Shown here piece after piece: positions 40,875 to 48,930 of a stretch of 64,000 bases of DNA. The DNA lies in assembly GCA_023954375.1 (NCBI GenBank), contig JAMLIC010000037.1, positions 26,167-90,166 on the forward strand. The letters are read 5' to 3'. The position numbers were made by a program, and so were the translations under genes. Origin of the DNA: Planctomycetota bacterium (lineage in GTDB: Bacteria; Planctomycetota; J058). Each line of letters starts with the position of its first letter. Position 1 is the stretch's first letter. Under the pieces are notes generated by a model. The model did no database searches and was not told the origin of the DNA. It saw only the letters and a program-made list of their open reading frames with translations.

Positions 40875-43346
40875 TCACCGATCCCCGTGGAGGCGGTAGC
40901 GGTGGTCCTGCAGCGAGTCGCGACGCTCCTGCGCGCGGCGCTGCGGCTCGCCGCTCTCGCCCAGGAGGGCGTGGACGCGCGAGAGGACCCCGAACGCCAG
41001 CGGGTGCTCGAACCCGCGCACCTCGACCAGCAGCTCGAGGATCGCCCGCGCCTCGGCCAGGTCCTGGGGGCCGCCCCGCTCGGCGAGCAGCCCCGCGAGG
41101 TGCATCTGGTGCCAGGGCCAGGCGGTCTCCTCGCCGCGCGCCAGGTCGGCGGCGAGCGTCGCGCGCGCCAGCGCGAGCGCCCCGTCGAGCGTGCCGCCCG
41201 GGCGCAGCCGCTCGACGCGGGCGCGCTGGTGGCGCAGCTCGCCGTGGTCCTCGCGCGCGATCGTCACGTCGAGCAGGCGCGCGGCGCGCGCGAAGTCCCC
41301 GCGCTCCTGCGCCAGGCGCGCCCGCCCCCACCAGAGCGCGGCGGCCTCGGGGCGGAGGAGGAGCGCCGTGTCGAAGGCGTCCTCGGGGCGCGACCAGGAG
41401 TCGCAGGCGCGCCAGAGCGCGCTCAGCCGCTTCGGCCACGTGGCGCGCTCGACCGTCCGCGCCGCGGTCAGCTCCACGGACGTGAACTCGGTGCCGAGCA
41501 GGCGGCCCGCCCACTCGGCCTCGCCGGGGGGCGCCGCGCCCAGCCACGGGCACGCCGCCGCCGCGAGCGCGGGCTGCGGCGCGGCCGCGACGGCCAGGAG
41601 GCGCCCCGCCGCGACCGACAGGTCCAGGTCCGGCGCGAGCTCCCGCGCCGACACGAGCAGCCGCCGCGCGCGCGCCACCTCGCCCGGGCGGCCCGCGTCG
41701 AGCGCGCGCGCCGCGGCCTCGACCAGCAGCGGCGCCAGGTCCGCGGCGGCGGCGGCGCTCTCGAGGACGTCGGCCTCGCACGCCCGCGCGAGCGCGTCGG
41801 CCGCGGCGACCGCCTCGCCGGCGGCCGCGGCCTCGCGCGCCGAGGTCAGGAGCGCCGCCGCGGACCCGATCGGCGCGATCGCCCAGGGCGGCGCGTGGGC
41901 GGGCGGCGCGGGGGCGGGCGGCGCGTGGGCGGGCGGCGCGTCGGCCGCCGTCTCGTCGGCGGCCGGGGCCGCCGGCGGGTCGGCCGCGCCCGCCAGGAGC
42001 GCGTGCCCCCCGGCGCCGGCGAGCGCCCCGGCGAGCGCCCCGGCGAGGAGCGCCAGGCCGGCGAGCGCGGCGCCGGCCGGGCGGCGCGGCGCGGCGTCGG
42101 CGGCGGGGCGCGAGAGCCACGCCTCGAGGGCGTCGGCCAGCGCGGCGGCCGACGGGAAGCGCTGGTCGGGGCGCTTCGCCAGGCAGCGCAGGCACAGCGC
42201 CTCGAGCGCGGGGTCGACCTCCGGCCGGGCCTCGCGGAGGGGCGCCGGCGGCGCGCTGGTCACCTGATAGATCACGTTCACGGGCAGGTCGCCGGCGAAC
42301 GGCGGGCGCCCCGCGAGCATCTCGTAGAGCGTGGCCCCGAGCCCGTAGACGTCGCTGCGGGCGTCGACCTCCCCGTGCCTGCCCAGCACCTGCTCGGGCG
42401 GCGCGTAGGCCAGCGTCCCGAGCATCTGGCCGGTGCGCGTCAGCCCGCGCGACTCGTCGATCGCCCGGGCGATGCCGAAGTCGGTCAGCAGCGGCTCGCC
42501 GCTGCCGTCGATCAGCACGTTCTGCGGCTTGAGGTCGCGATGCAGGATCGACCGGCCGTGGGCCGCCTCCAGGCCGCGCGCCAGGCGGGCGGCGAGGCGC
42601 GCCGCCTCGCGCGGCGGCAGGGCGCCCTCTCGCCGCAGCCGCGCGTCGAGGGGCTCGCCGTCCACGAAGTCCATGACCAGGAACGGCGCGCCGTCCTGCT
42701 CGCCCACGTCGTGGACGCCGACCACGTTCGGATGGCGCAGGCGCGCCATGACCCGGGCCTCGGTGCGGAACCGCTCCAGGGCGCGCGCGTCCTGGCCGTG
42801 CAGCACCTTCACCGCGACCTGCCGGTCCAGCCGCTCGTGGTGGGCCAGGAGCACCGCGCCGCAGGCGCCCCGCCCGAGCTCTCGCACCACCCGGCACGGC
42901 CCGATCCGCTGCGAGCCGGCGCGGCCGGCCGGGGCGGGGCCGGGCGGGCGCGCCGCCGGCGCCCCGTCGTCGCGCGTCGCCTCGTCGGGCGCGCGCACGC
43001 TGCGGAGCGCCTCCAGGGCGGTCTTCACGCCGGGCGGGTCCTCGGCCGGCGGGCGGAGCGTCCACTCGCGCGCGCGCCGCGCCGCGGCGAGCGGCAGCGG
43101 GTCGGGCAGGGGCGTGAGGGCGGCCGGGTCGTCCGGCGGGTCCCCGTCGCGGCGCAGCTGCTGCCAGGCGCGCTCGAGCTCGGGCCGACGCTCCGGCGCC
43201 ACGGCGCGGAGGACGACCCGCAGCGCGGCGACGGCGGCGCCCTCCTGGCGCAGCGCCTCGCGCAGGAGCAGCGCCTCGCGCAGCTGCGGCCCCGAGACCA
43301 GGCCCTGCGAGAGCGCCTGGCGCAGCACCGTCAGCTCCCGCGTCAC
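40875..43346 (-). CDS. Membrane Ser/Thr protein kinase with N-terminal helical extension
   Basis: 823 residues from a GTG at 43346, GTGA-coupled to the FHA-kinase gene. Residues 1-140 are a helical, Pro-rich extension (TVLRQALSQGLVSGPQL). The kinase domain is about 147-412: GRGACGAVLL, VAVKVL, HRDLKPQN, DFGIAR and APPEQ, all core residues present. A transmembrane helix near 420-448 is followed by an Ala/Pro/His repeat linker (PPAHAPPAPAPPAHAPP). The C-terminal 330 residues look TPR-like (ALWWGRARLAQERGDFARAARLL). The N-terminal extension with GLVSxxQLREAL recurs in other kinases of this type as far as I recall. Partner of the upstream FHA kinase by coupling. Confidence 0.86.
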   Translation of the reverse strand: MTRELTVLRQALSQGLVSGPQLREALLLREALRQEGAAVAALRVVLRAVAPERRPELERAWQQLRRDGDPPDDPAALTPLPDPLPLAAARRAREWTLRPPAEDPPGVKTALEALRSVRAPDEATRDDGAPAARPPGPAPAGRAGSQRIGPCRVVRELGRGACGAVLLAHHERLDRQVAVKVLHGQDARALERFRTEARVMARLRHPNVVGVHDVGEQDGAPFLVMDFVDGEPLDARLRREGALPPREAARLAARLARGLEAAHGRSILHRDLKPQNVLIDGSGEPLLTDFGIARAIDESRGLTRTGQMLGTLAYAPPEQVLGRHGEVDARSDVYGLGATLYEMLAGRPPFAGDLPVNVIYQVTSAPPAPLREARPEVDPALEALCLRCLAKRPDQRFPSAAALADALEAWLSRPAADAAPRRPAGAALAGLALLAGALAGALAGAGGHALLAGAADPPAAPAADETAADAPPAHAPPAPAPPAHAPPWAIAPIGSAAALLTSAREAAAAGEAVAAADALARACEADVLESAAAAADLAPLLVEAAARALDAGRPGEVARARRLLVSARELAPDLDLSVAAGRLLAVAAAPQPALAAAACPWLGAAPPGEAEWAGRLLGTEFTSVELTAARTVERATWPKRLSALWRACDSWSRPEDAFDTALLLRPEAAALWWGRARLAQERGDFARAARLLDVTIAREDHGELRHQRARVERLRPGGTLDGALALARATLAADLARGEETAWPWHQMHLAGLLAERGGPQDLAEARAILELLVEVRGFEHPLAFGVLSRVHALLGESGEPQRRAQERRDSLQDHRYRLHGDR

Positions 43347-44491
43347 GCGCCCCCCAGACGGCGGAGCGCCGAAGCGACCTCGGCGGCCGACGCCGGGCGG
43401 TCGTCGGGGTGCTTCTCCAGCAGGGCGGCGACGGCGGCGGCGACCGGCCGCGGGCAGTCCGGCCGCACCCGCGCGAGCGACGGGGGGGTCTCGGCGGTGA
43501 GGCGGTCGAAGAAGCCGTCGGCGCGCGAGTCGATCGCCGGGCGCCCGGCCAGCGCGTGGAACAGCGTCGCGCCGAGGGAGTAGAGGTCGCTGCGCGCGTC
43601 GGCCCGCTTGGCGTCGAGGGCCTGCTCCGGCGCCACGTAGTCGAGCGTCCCGAGCCCCAGGCCGGTGGCCGTGAGGGCGCTCCCGAGCACCTTCGCCAGG
43701 CCGAAGTCGCCGAGCTTCGCGCGCCCGCCGCGCTCGACGATGATGTTCGCCGGCTTCACGTCGCGGTGCACGACGCCGCACGCGTGCGCGGCGGCCAGGC
43801 CCTCGGCGGCGTCCGCGCCGATGCGCAGGACGACCGGCACGGGCAGGGGCGTCCCCTCGCGCAGCGGCTGGTCGAGCGAGCGGCCGTCGACCAGCTCCAT
43901 GATCAGCCACGCGCGCCCGCCGTCGACGCGCAGGTCGTGCACGGCGACGACGTGCGGGTGCCGGACGCGGACCTGGGCCTCGCGCGCGAAGCGCGCCGGC
44001 AGGTCCGCGTCGGCGATCGTCGGCGCGAGCACCTTCAGCGCGACGGCGGCGCCGCTCGCGCGGTGCGCCCCCGCGTAGACCATGCCGGCCGCCCCGCCGC
44101 CCAGCAGCCGCGTGACGTCGTACTCCTCGCGCAGGCCCGGCGGCCACCCGCCGGGCGGGGCCGGCGGCCCGGCCCCCGTCGAGGTGAGCTGGATGGCGTG
44201 GGCGCCGATGCGCAGGAGGCCGCGCTCCCCGACCCGCGCGCGCGCGTGGGCGACGAGCGGGCGGTCGTCCAGGAGGGTGCCGTTGCGGCTGCCCACGTCG
44301 GTGACCCACAGGCCGTCGGCCTGGAGCTCCACGACGGCGTGCTGCCGCGACGCCCGGTCGTCGACGATGCGCAGCGTGGCCTCGGCGTCGCGCCCCAGGC
44401 TCGCGCGCTCGCCCGGGCGCAGCACCAGGCGCCGACCGGCATCGAGGCCCTCGGTCACCACGAGCTCGGCGCGGGGGCCCTGGCTGGTCAT
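43343..44491 (-). CDS. Soluble Ser/Thr protein kinase with N-terminal FHA domain
   Basis: 382 residues from the ATG at 44491. FHA domain about 8-105: ASLGRDAEATLRIVDD, ASRQHAVVEL, VGSRNGTLLDD. Kinase domain about 126-380: GGGAAGMVYAG, ALKVLAP, HRDVKPANII, DFGLAK, APEQ. No membrane helix. With only 382 residues it is little more than the two domains. An FHA domain beside a kinase commonly gives autoinhibition or recruitment to phosphothreonine partners; its coupled neighbour is a membrane kinase. A -10-like TACACT lies nine bases upstream, so the transcript may be nearly leaderless. The repeat array begins immediately behind this promoter. Confidence 0.9.
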   Translation of the reverse strand: MTSQGPRAELVVTEGLDAGRRLVLRPGERASLGRDAEATLRIVDDRASRQHAVVELQADGLWVTDVGSRNGTLLDDRPLVAHARARVGERGLLRIGAHAIQLTSTGAGPPAPPGGWPPGLREEYDVTRLLGGGAAGMVYAGAHRASGAAVALKVLAPTIADADLPARFAREAQVRVRHPHVVAVHDLRVDGGRAWLIMELVDGRSLDQPLREGTPLPVPVVLRIGADAAEGLAAAHACGVVHRDVKPANIIVERGGRAKLGDFGLAKVLGSALTATGLGLGTLDYVAPEQALDAKRADARSDLYSLGATLFHALAGRPAIDSRADGFFDRLTAETPPSLARVRPDCPRPVAAAVAALLEKHPDDRPASAAEVASALRRLGGA

Positions 44492-44500
44492 TCGCCCCGG

Positions 44501-44506
44501 AGTGTA
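44501..44506 (-). promoter_or_regulatory. Putative -10 element for the kinase pair
   Basis: TACACT in the context GGCTACACT on the minus strand, nine bases before the ATG at 44491. The same GGCTACACTCC string recurs at the C/D boundary of the adjacent repeat array (near 45,001-45,010). Confidence 0.4.
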
Positions 44507-44511
44507 GCCGC

Positions 44512-44780
44512 ATGGTGTGATCGCGGCTGCGGCGGAGGATGGCGGGCGCTGCCGATGGTGTGATCGCGGCTGCGGCGGAGGATGGCGGGCGCTGCCGTTC
44601 GCCAGGGTGGCGCGCGTCGCGCGGCCCCCTGGCCGCTCAGGCTCGGTCGGCGGCCAGGAGGTCGCCTTCCCTCGCCTTCGCGCGGCATCGCCTCGCCCTC
44701 CTCCGCCTCGCCTGAGGCTCTGGCTGCGGAAGCGCGGTGAGGTGTGCTCGGAGGCGGTCCGGCCGTCTGCCAGGACGGCC
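44512..44780 (-). repeat. Dispersed hairpin-bearing repeat, copy B
   Basis: Same family as copy A, opposite orientation. Its terminal 43 bases (beginning ATGGTGTGATCGCGGCTGCG) are duplicated in tandem at 44512-44554 and 44555-44597. The variable hairpin is GCCAGGG (44601-44607) pairing with CCCTGGC (44627-44633), with further GC pairs inside; its sequence is unrelated to that of copy A. The constant GGCGGCC hairpin is damaged here, because the copy reads GGCGGCCAGGAGGTCGCC. Confidence 0.75.
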
Positions 44781-44838
44781 GGTCGCGTCGCAACACGCCA
44801 GGTGGACCATCAACGGTCCGTCGAGGACCGGGAGGCTT

Positions 44839-44976
44839 GACACAGGGTGTCTCGGTCGGCGGCCAGGAGGCCGCCTTCCCTCGCCTTCGCGCGGCATCGC
44901 CTCGCCCTCCTCCGCCTCGCCTGAGGCTCTGGCTGCGGAGGCGCGGTGAGGTGTGCTCGGAGGCGGTCCGGCCGTC
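44839..44976 (-). repeat. Dispersed hairpin-bearing repeat, copy C (truncated)
   Basis: Lacks the ATCACACCA end. At the position of the variable hairpin it has a short GACAC-AGG-GTGTC stem (44839-44851), followed by the constant GGCGGCC-AGGA-GGCCGCC hairpin and the rest of the element to GGCCGTC. The 13 bases GCTGAACGGCGAG lie beyond this copy and also beyond the main body of copy D. Confidence 0.7.
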
Positions 44977-45012
44977 GCGGGCGCCGCGCTGAACGGCGAG
45001 GAGTGTAGCCGC

Positions 45013-45283
45013 ATGGTGTGATCGCGGCTGCGGCGGAGGATGGCGGGCGCTGCCGTTCGGCCAGGGTGTCGCGCTGCGCGCGACACCCTGGCCGCTCAGG
45101 CTCGGTCGGCGGCCAGGAGGCCGCCTTCCCTCGCCTTCGCGCGGACACGCCCGGCCCTCCTCCGCCTCGCCTGGGGCTCTGGCTGCGGAGGCGCGGTGAG
45201 GTGTGCTCGGAGGCGGTCCGGCGTCTGCGAGGACCGCCGAGCGGTCGCCTGCTGAACGGCGAGCCGCTCGGGTTCGAGGACGG
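45013..45283 (-). repeat. Dispersed hairpin-bearing repeat, copy D
   Basis: Best-formed copy. The variable hairpin is a perfect 15-bp stem (GGCCAGGGTGTCGCG at 45059-45073 with 45079-45093) around CTGCG. The constant GGCGGCC hairpin is intact. Preceded by GAGTGTAGCCGC, a duplicate of the promoter-like bases in front of the kinase gene. Copies B, C and D together occupy the 803-base gap between the kinase and HExxH genes. Confidence 0.75.
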
Positions 45284-45294
45284 ACGGGTCCTGG

Positions 45295-46173
45295 TCAGAC
45301 CAGGCGCTCCAGCCGGAAGCTCAGGGCGTCCTCGACGAGGTCCTTCGAGCAGCGGGCGACGAGGCGCCGCGGGTCGCCGCCCGCCTGGGTGCGCACGAGG
45401 CGCTTCACCCACTGCCAGGCCCACACGTAGTGGGTGAACATGGGCATCGCGCGGCCGTAGCGGGAGGGCGCGTAGAGGCGCCCGTAGTCGCCGTCGGGGT
45501 GGCGCAGCTCGGCGTGGACGACGGCGTCGACGGCGGGGCCGTGCTCGACGATGCGCGCCAGATCGTCCTCCGACTGGTAGGCGTAGTGCCACGGGTCCTC
45601 GCCCGGGACGACGAGCTCCGAGACGACGCAGCTGTAGCCCTCGTTCATCAGGTGCTCGACGACGGGGAGCCGGTCGGTGAACTCGGCGTTGGTCATGTCG
45701 AGCGAGAGCCCCCAGCCCGCCCAGACCTCCGGCCGGCCCTCGCGGACGACGTGCGTCAGCTCGTGGGCGATCAGCACGTCGAGGTAGGCGCCGCGGCCGT
45801 GGCTCTCGTCGACGCCCAGGTAGACGGTGTGGTCGCCGCGGTCGAAGCGGGCGTAGCCGTCCATGCAGGTGAACGCGCCGAAGAGCAGCGCCTGCCCGCC
45901 GAGCGTCACGCCGAACAGCGCCTCGATGTCGGCGATCCGGCGGCGCAGCCGCGCCTCCTCGCGCGTCGGGTCGAGGGCCAGGGCCTCGGCGCGGTAGGCC
46001 GGCCAGTTGAGCTCGAGGAGCGCCAGGTAGAGCCGGCGGCCGTCGATGAAGGTCGGCGCGAGCCAGCGGGCCAGCGGGGCGAAGTACTCGGCCTCGAAGG
46101 CGGCGAGCGACGGGCGCGCCTCCCAGCGGCGGAGGCACCCGAGCAGCAGCGGCAGCTGGTTGTGGATCTGCAC
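45295..46173 (-). CDS. HExxH zinc-metalloprotease-like protein (DUF2268-type?)
   Basis: 292 residues. I chose the GTG at 46173 because GGAGGG lies five bases before it; a GTG at 46188 has no such site. Central VLIAHELTHVVREG (about residue 157) is a HExxH zinc motif, followed by a downstream helix with NAEFTDRLPVVEHLMNEGYS, where the Glu residues could provide the third ligand. The N-terminal half is helical (LALLELNWPAYRAEALAL), and TVYLGVDESHGRGAYLD precedes the motif. This order resembles DUF2268 predicted zinc proteases. No signal peptide is seen. It starts 27 bases after the YdjM-like gene and shares its strand. Substrate unknown. Confidence 0.7.
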   Translation of the reverse strand: MQIHNQLPLLLGCLRRWEARPSLAAFEAEYFAPLARWLAPTFIDGRRLYLALLELNWPAYRAEALALDPTREEARLRRRIADIEALFGVTLGGQALLFGAFTCMDGYARFDRGDHTVYLGVDESHGRGAYLDVLIAHELTHVVREGRPEVWAGWGLSLDMTNAEFTDRLPVVEHLMNEGYSCVVSELVVPGEDPWHYAYQSEDDLARIVEHGPAVDAVVHAELRHPDGDYGRLYAPSRYGRAMPMFTHYVWAWQWVKRLVRTQAGGDPRRLVARCSKDLVEDALSFRLERLV

Positions 46174-46200
46174 GCCGGCCCTCCACACACCGTTATAAGC

Positions 46201-47412
46201 TCACTCCGGCAGGGGCACGGCCAGGTTGCACCAGGCCCGCTCGGGGCGCGGGGCGTAGCGGGCGTCGCCGAGGATCAGGAGGTCGTCGGTCCGCGCGGCG
46301 AAGGGCAGGCGGGCGAAGCAGCGCCAGGCGTGGTGCTCGGGCGACCCGACGACGTCCGGATGCGCGAGCAGCGGGTCGTCGAGGCCCCGGCGCACGCCGC
46401 CGCGCGGCGCGACCTCGCCCGCGCGCAGGTCCACGTCGAGGTCGAAGATCCAGGGGCCGGTGGCCACGAGGGCCCGGAAGCGCCAGGGGGTCATGGGCGT
46501 CGGGTGACAGACGCCCGCGTCCGGCGCGAGGCCCTGCGCGGCGACCCACGCCTCGGCGCGGCCGAGGGCGGCGCGGTCGAGCGCCCGCAGCGCGGCGAGG
46601 TAGGGCACGACGAGCAGGGCGCAGGTCCACGCGGCCGCGCGGCGCCGGCCGCGGAGCGCCCCGCGCTGGCGGGCCACGAGCACGGCCGCCATGAGCGGCC
46701 CCCAGACGAGCGCCAGGGCGGGCGGCGCCCGGCCGCTGAAGAGGATCGCCAGGACCACGGCGCCGCTCAGCCCCCACCAGGCGAAGGTCGCGACGCGGCC
46801 CCCCACGGCCCACGCGTCGCGCAGGACCTCGCGCGACGCGCCGGCGCGCGGGAGCGCGGCGAGCGCCGCGTCGCGCGCCGCCTCGTGCGCGCCGACGTCG
46901 GCCAGGCGCTCCGCGCGCGCCAGGCCCTCGGCGTCGGCCGGGGGGGCCGGCGCGGCCGGGGGCGGCGCCCCGAGGCAGGCGGCGGCCCCGAGCAGGAGCC
47001 ACATCCACGGGTCGACGATGAACGCCGTGTCGCCGTAGTACCAGGTGTCCACGAAGGGCAGCCACGGGCGGACCCCGTAGGTGTTGAGCCCGTCGAGCGC
47101 CAGGTGCGAGAGGAGGCCGAGCGCCGCCGCCGCGATGAGCGCCCGCGCCCGCGGCCGCTCCGGGAGGCGGCGCCCCACCCAGGTCATCGCCAGGCCGAGG
47201 AGCACCGCCTGCACGGCCAGGCCGAGGACGGCGTGCGTCAGGCCCCGGTGGTGGCAGAGGTACCAGGGCTGGCCGCCCCACAGCGCCCCGACGGCGTCGG
47301 CGTCCGGGAGGTTGGCGGCGATCACCAGGGTCGGCGTCGCCATGGGGCCGAGGCGGTCACCCCCCATGCGGGCGAGGGCCAGGCCGCAGAGGGTGTGGGT
47401 GGCGTTGTCCAC
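46201..47412 (-). CDS. YdjM/DUF457-like membrane-bound metal-dependent hydrolase
   Basis: 403 residues from a GTG at 47412. The N-terminus has the family pattern MDNATHTLCGLALAR, ANLPDADAVG and CHHRGLTHAVLG: His and Asp residues that presumably bind metal at the membrane. Several hydrophobic helices follow (about 60-150 and 215-270). The family is called LexA-binding inner-membrane putative hydrolase in E. coli, with no established reaction. The C-terminal 140 residues are soluble (FDLDVDLRAGEVA). Five bases separate it from the small basic protein gene upstream. Confidence 0.8.
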   Translation of the reverse strand: MDNATHTLCGLALARMGGDRLGPMATPTLVIAANLPDADAVGALWGGQPWYLCHHRGLTHAVLGLAVQAVLLGLAMTWVGRRLPERPRARALIAAAALGLLSHLALDGLNTYGVRPWLPFVDTWYYGDTAFIVDPWMWLLLGAAACLGAPPPAAPAPPADAEGLARAERLADVGAHEAARDAALAALPRAGASREVLRDAWAVGGRVATFAWWGLSGAVVLAILFSGRAPPALALVWGPLMAAVLVARQRGALRGRRRAAAWTCALLVVPYLAALRALDRAALGRAEAWVAAQGLAPDAGVCHPTPMTPWRFRALVATGPWIFDLDVDLRAGEVAPRGGVRRGLDDPLLAHPDVVGSPEHHAWRCFARLPFAARTDDLLILGDARYAPRPERAWCNLAVPLPE

Positions 47413-47417
47413 CTACC

Positions 47418-47711
47418 TCACTCTTCCTCGTCCCCGACGCGGCGCGGCGTGGCGAGGCGGAGGAGGCGGTGGCCGTAGCGGTCGAGGACCTCGCGCACGA
47501 CCTGCGGCAGGTCGGGGGGCGCGCCGGCGTCGTCGAGGCGGTAGGCGCGCCCGAGCGCCTCGAGGAGGTGCACGTGCCGCTCCTCGAGCACGAGGTCGAC
47601 GTGGGCCGCGCCGCGGGGCAGCGCCGGCGCCTTCTTCTTCGAGGCGGGACGCGGCGCGGCCTTCTTCTTCCCCGGTCGCTTCCGCGCGGCGGTCTTGCGG
47701 GCCACGGGCAC
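47418..47711 (-). CDS. Small protein with Lys/Arg/Ala-rich N-terminal tail
   Basis: 97 residues from a GTG at 47711 (an alternative GTG is at 47705). The first 35 residues are basic and histone-tail-like (RKRPGKKKAAPRPASKKKAP), suggesting nucleic-acid binding. The rest is a short helical region (VDLVLEERHVHLLEALGRAY, QVVREVLDRYGHRLLRLA). I do not recognise the family. It lies five bases upstream of the YdjM-like gene and divergent from sppA. Existence is supported by frame, composition and spacing only. Confidence 0.55.
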   Translation of the reverse strand: MPVARKTAARKRPGKKKAAPRPASKKKAPALPRGAAHVDLVLEERHVHLLEALGRAYRLDDAGAPPDLPQVVREVLDRYGHRLLRLATPRRVGDEEE

Positions 47712-47798
47712 ACCGTAGCCCGCTCCTCGCGCGGGCACCAGACGATCCGCGCGAGGCCGTGGTAACCTCTGCCCCTCCCGCCCCGCGCCGAGGAGCCC

Positions 47799-48917
47799 AT
47801 GTCGAGCGAGTTCGTGCCCCTGAACGACCCGCCGCCGCCGGACAAGGCCGCGCCGCCCCCGCCCGTCGCCACGCCGGTGACGCCTCCGGGCGGCGGCGGG
47901 GCGCCGCCCCGCCTGCCGCCGCGGCGCGGCGTCCCCCCCGCCGCGTGGGCGCTCCTCGGGTGCGTCCTCCTCGGCGGCTGCCTGCTCTTCGGGTTCGCGG
48001 CCGCGCTCGGCGGGCCGGGCCTCGGCCGGTCGCGCGCCCTGATGGAGGAGACCGTCCAGGGGACCGGCGACGCCAAGGTCGTGCTGGTCGAGCTCGAGGG
48101 CATGATCGCGCGGGTGCAGGGCGGCGGCCTGTTCGGGGTCGGGGTGGACCTCGTCGAGCGCCTGCGCCAGGAGCTCGAGGCGGCCGAGGAGGACAAGGAC
48201 GTCAAGGCGCTGGTCCTGTCGATCGACAGCCCCGGCGGCACGGTCACGGCCAGCGACCAGGTCTGGAAGCTGGTCAAGCGCTTCCGCGAGAAGACCAACC
48301 GGCCGGTCGTCATCCACATGGGCTCGCTCTGCGCGTCGGGCGGCTACTACATCGCCGCGGCGGGCAACGAGATCGTCTGCGAGCCGACGACGATCACCGG
48401 CAGCATCGGCGTGGTGCTCTCCACGCTCAACTTCCACGAGCTGCTGGAGAAGTACGGCGTCCGCGACGTGACGATCACCAGCGGCCCCAACAAGGACCTC
48501 CTCAACCCGACGGGCCCCCTGCGCGACGAGCACGTCGAGATCCTGCGCAAGATGGTCGAGGAGACCCACGCGCGGTTCACGAGGATCGTCCACGAGGGCC
48601 GGGCCCACACGAAGCTCACGCTCGAGGAGGTCCAGGCGCTCGCCGACGGCAGGATCTTCACGGCGGAGCAGGCGCTCGAGCACAAGCTCGTCGACCACAT
48701 CGGCTACCGGCAGGACGCGCTCGACCGGGCGGCCACCCTGGCCGGCTTCACGACGGCCGGGGTGCGGCTGGTGCGCTATGCCCGTCCGCCCACGCTGGCC
48801 GACCTGCTCACGGCCTCGGCGCGGGCGGGCGCGCCGGGCGACGTGCGGCTCGACCCGTCCATGCTGGACGAGCTGGGCGCCCCCCGGCTCATGGCCCTCT
48901 GGCGCGGCGCGCGCTGA
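47799..48917 (+). CDS. sppA: Signal peptide peptidase SppA (short form)
   Basis: 372 residues. A Pro-rich cytosolic N-terminus is followed by one transmembrane helix (about 48-72) and a single S49 domain. The catalytic Ser is in GSLCASGGYYIA near 179 and the general-base Lys in SGPNKD near 231, as in short bacterial and archaeal SppA. VLSIDSPGGTVTASDQ is the substrate-groove motif. It degrades cleaved signal peptides at the membrane. The C-terminal tail extends about 50 residues beyond the domain. A TAACCT -10-like site lies near 47,764. The carbamoyltransferase gene starts 13 bases after its stop. Confidence 0.93.
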   Translation: MSSEFVPLNDPPPPDKAAPPPPVATPVTPPGGGGAPPRLPPRRGVPPAAWALLGCVLLGGCLLFGFAAALGGPGLGRSRALMEETVQGTGDAKVVLVELEGMIARVQGGGLFGVGVDLVERLRQELEAAEEDKDVKALVLSIDSPGGTVTASDQVWKLVKRFREKTNRPVVIHMGSLCASGGYYIAAAGNEIVCEPTTITGSIGVVLSTLNFHELLEKYGVRDVTITSGPNKDLLNPTGPLRDEHVEILRKMVEETHARFTRIVHEGRAHTKLTLEEVQALADGRIFTAEQALEHKLVDHIGYRQDALDRAATLAGFTTAGVRLVRYARPPTLADLLTASARAGAPGDVRLDPSMLDELGAPRLMALWRGAR

Positions 48918-48930
48918 GGGGGGAGACCCG

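Noticed and set aside
44512..45283. The repeat copies as a small protein-coding family
   Set aside because: A frame with a similar Arg/Pro/Ala-rich product runs through copies A and B, but the variable hairpin changes by complementary arms and no start or ribosome-binding site is conserved.
44500..45300. Insertion sequence or CRISPR array
   Set aside because: No transposase, no target-site duplication and no regular short repeats with unique spacers.
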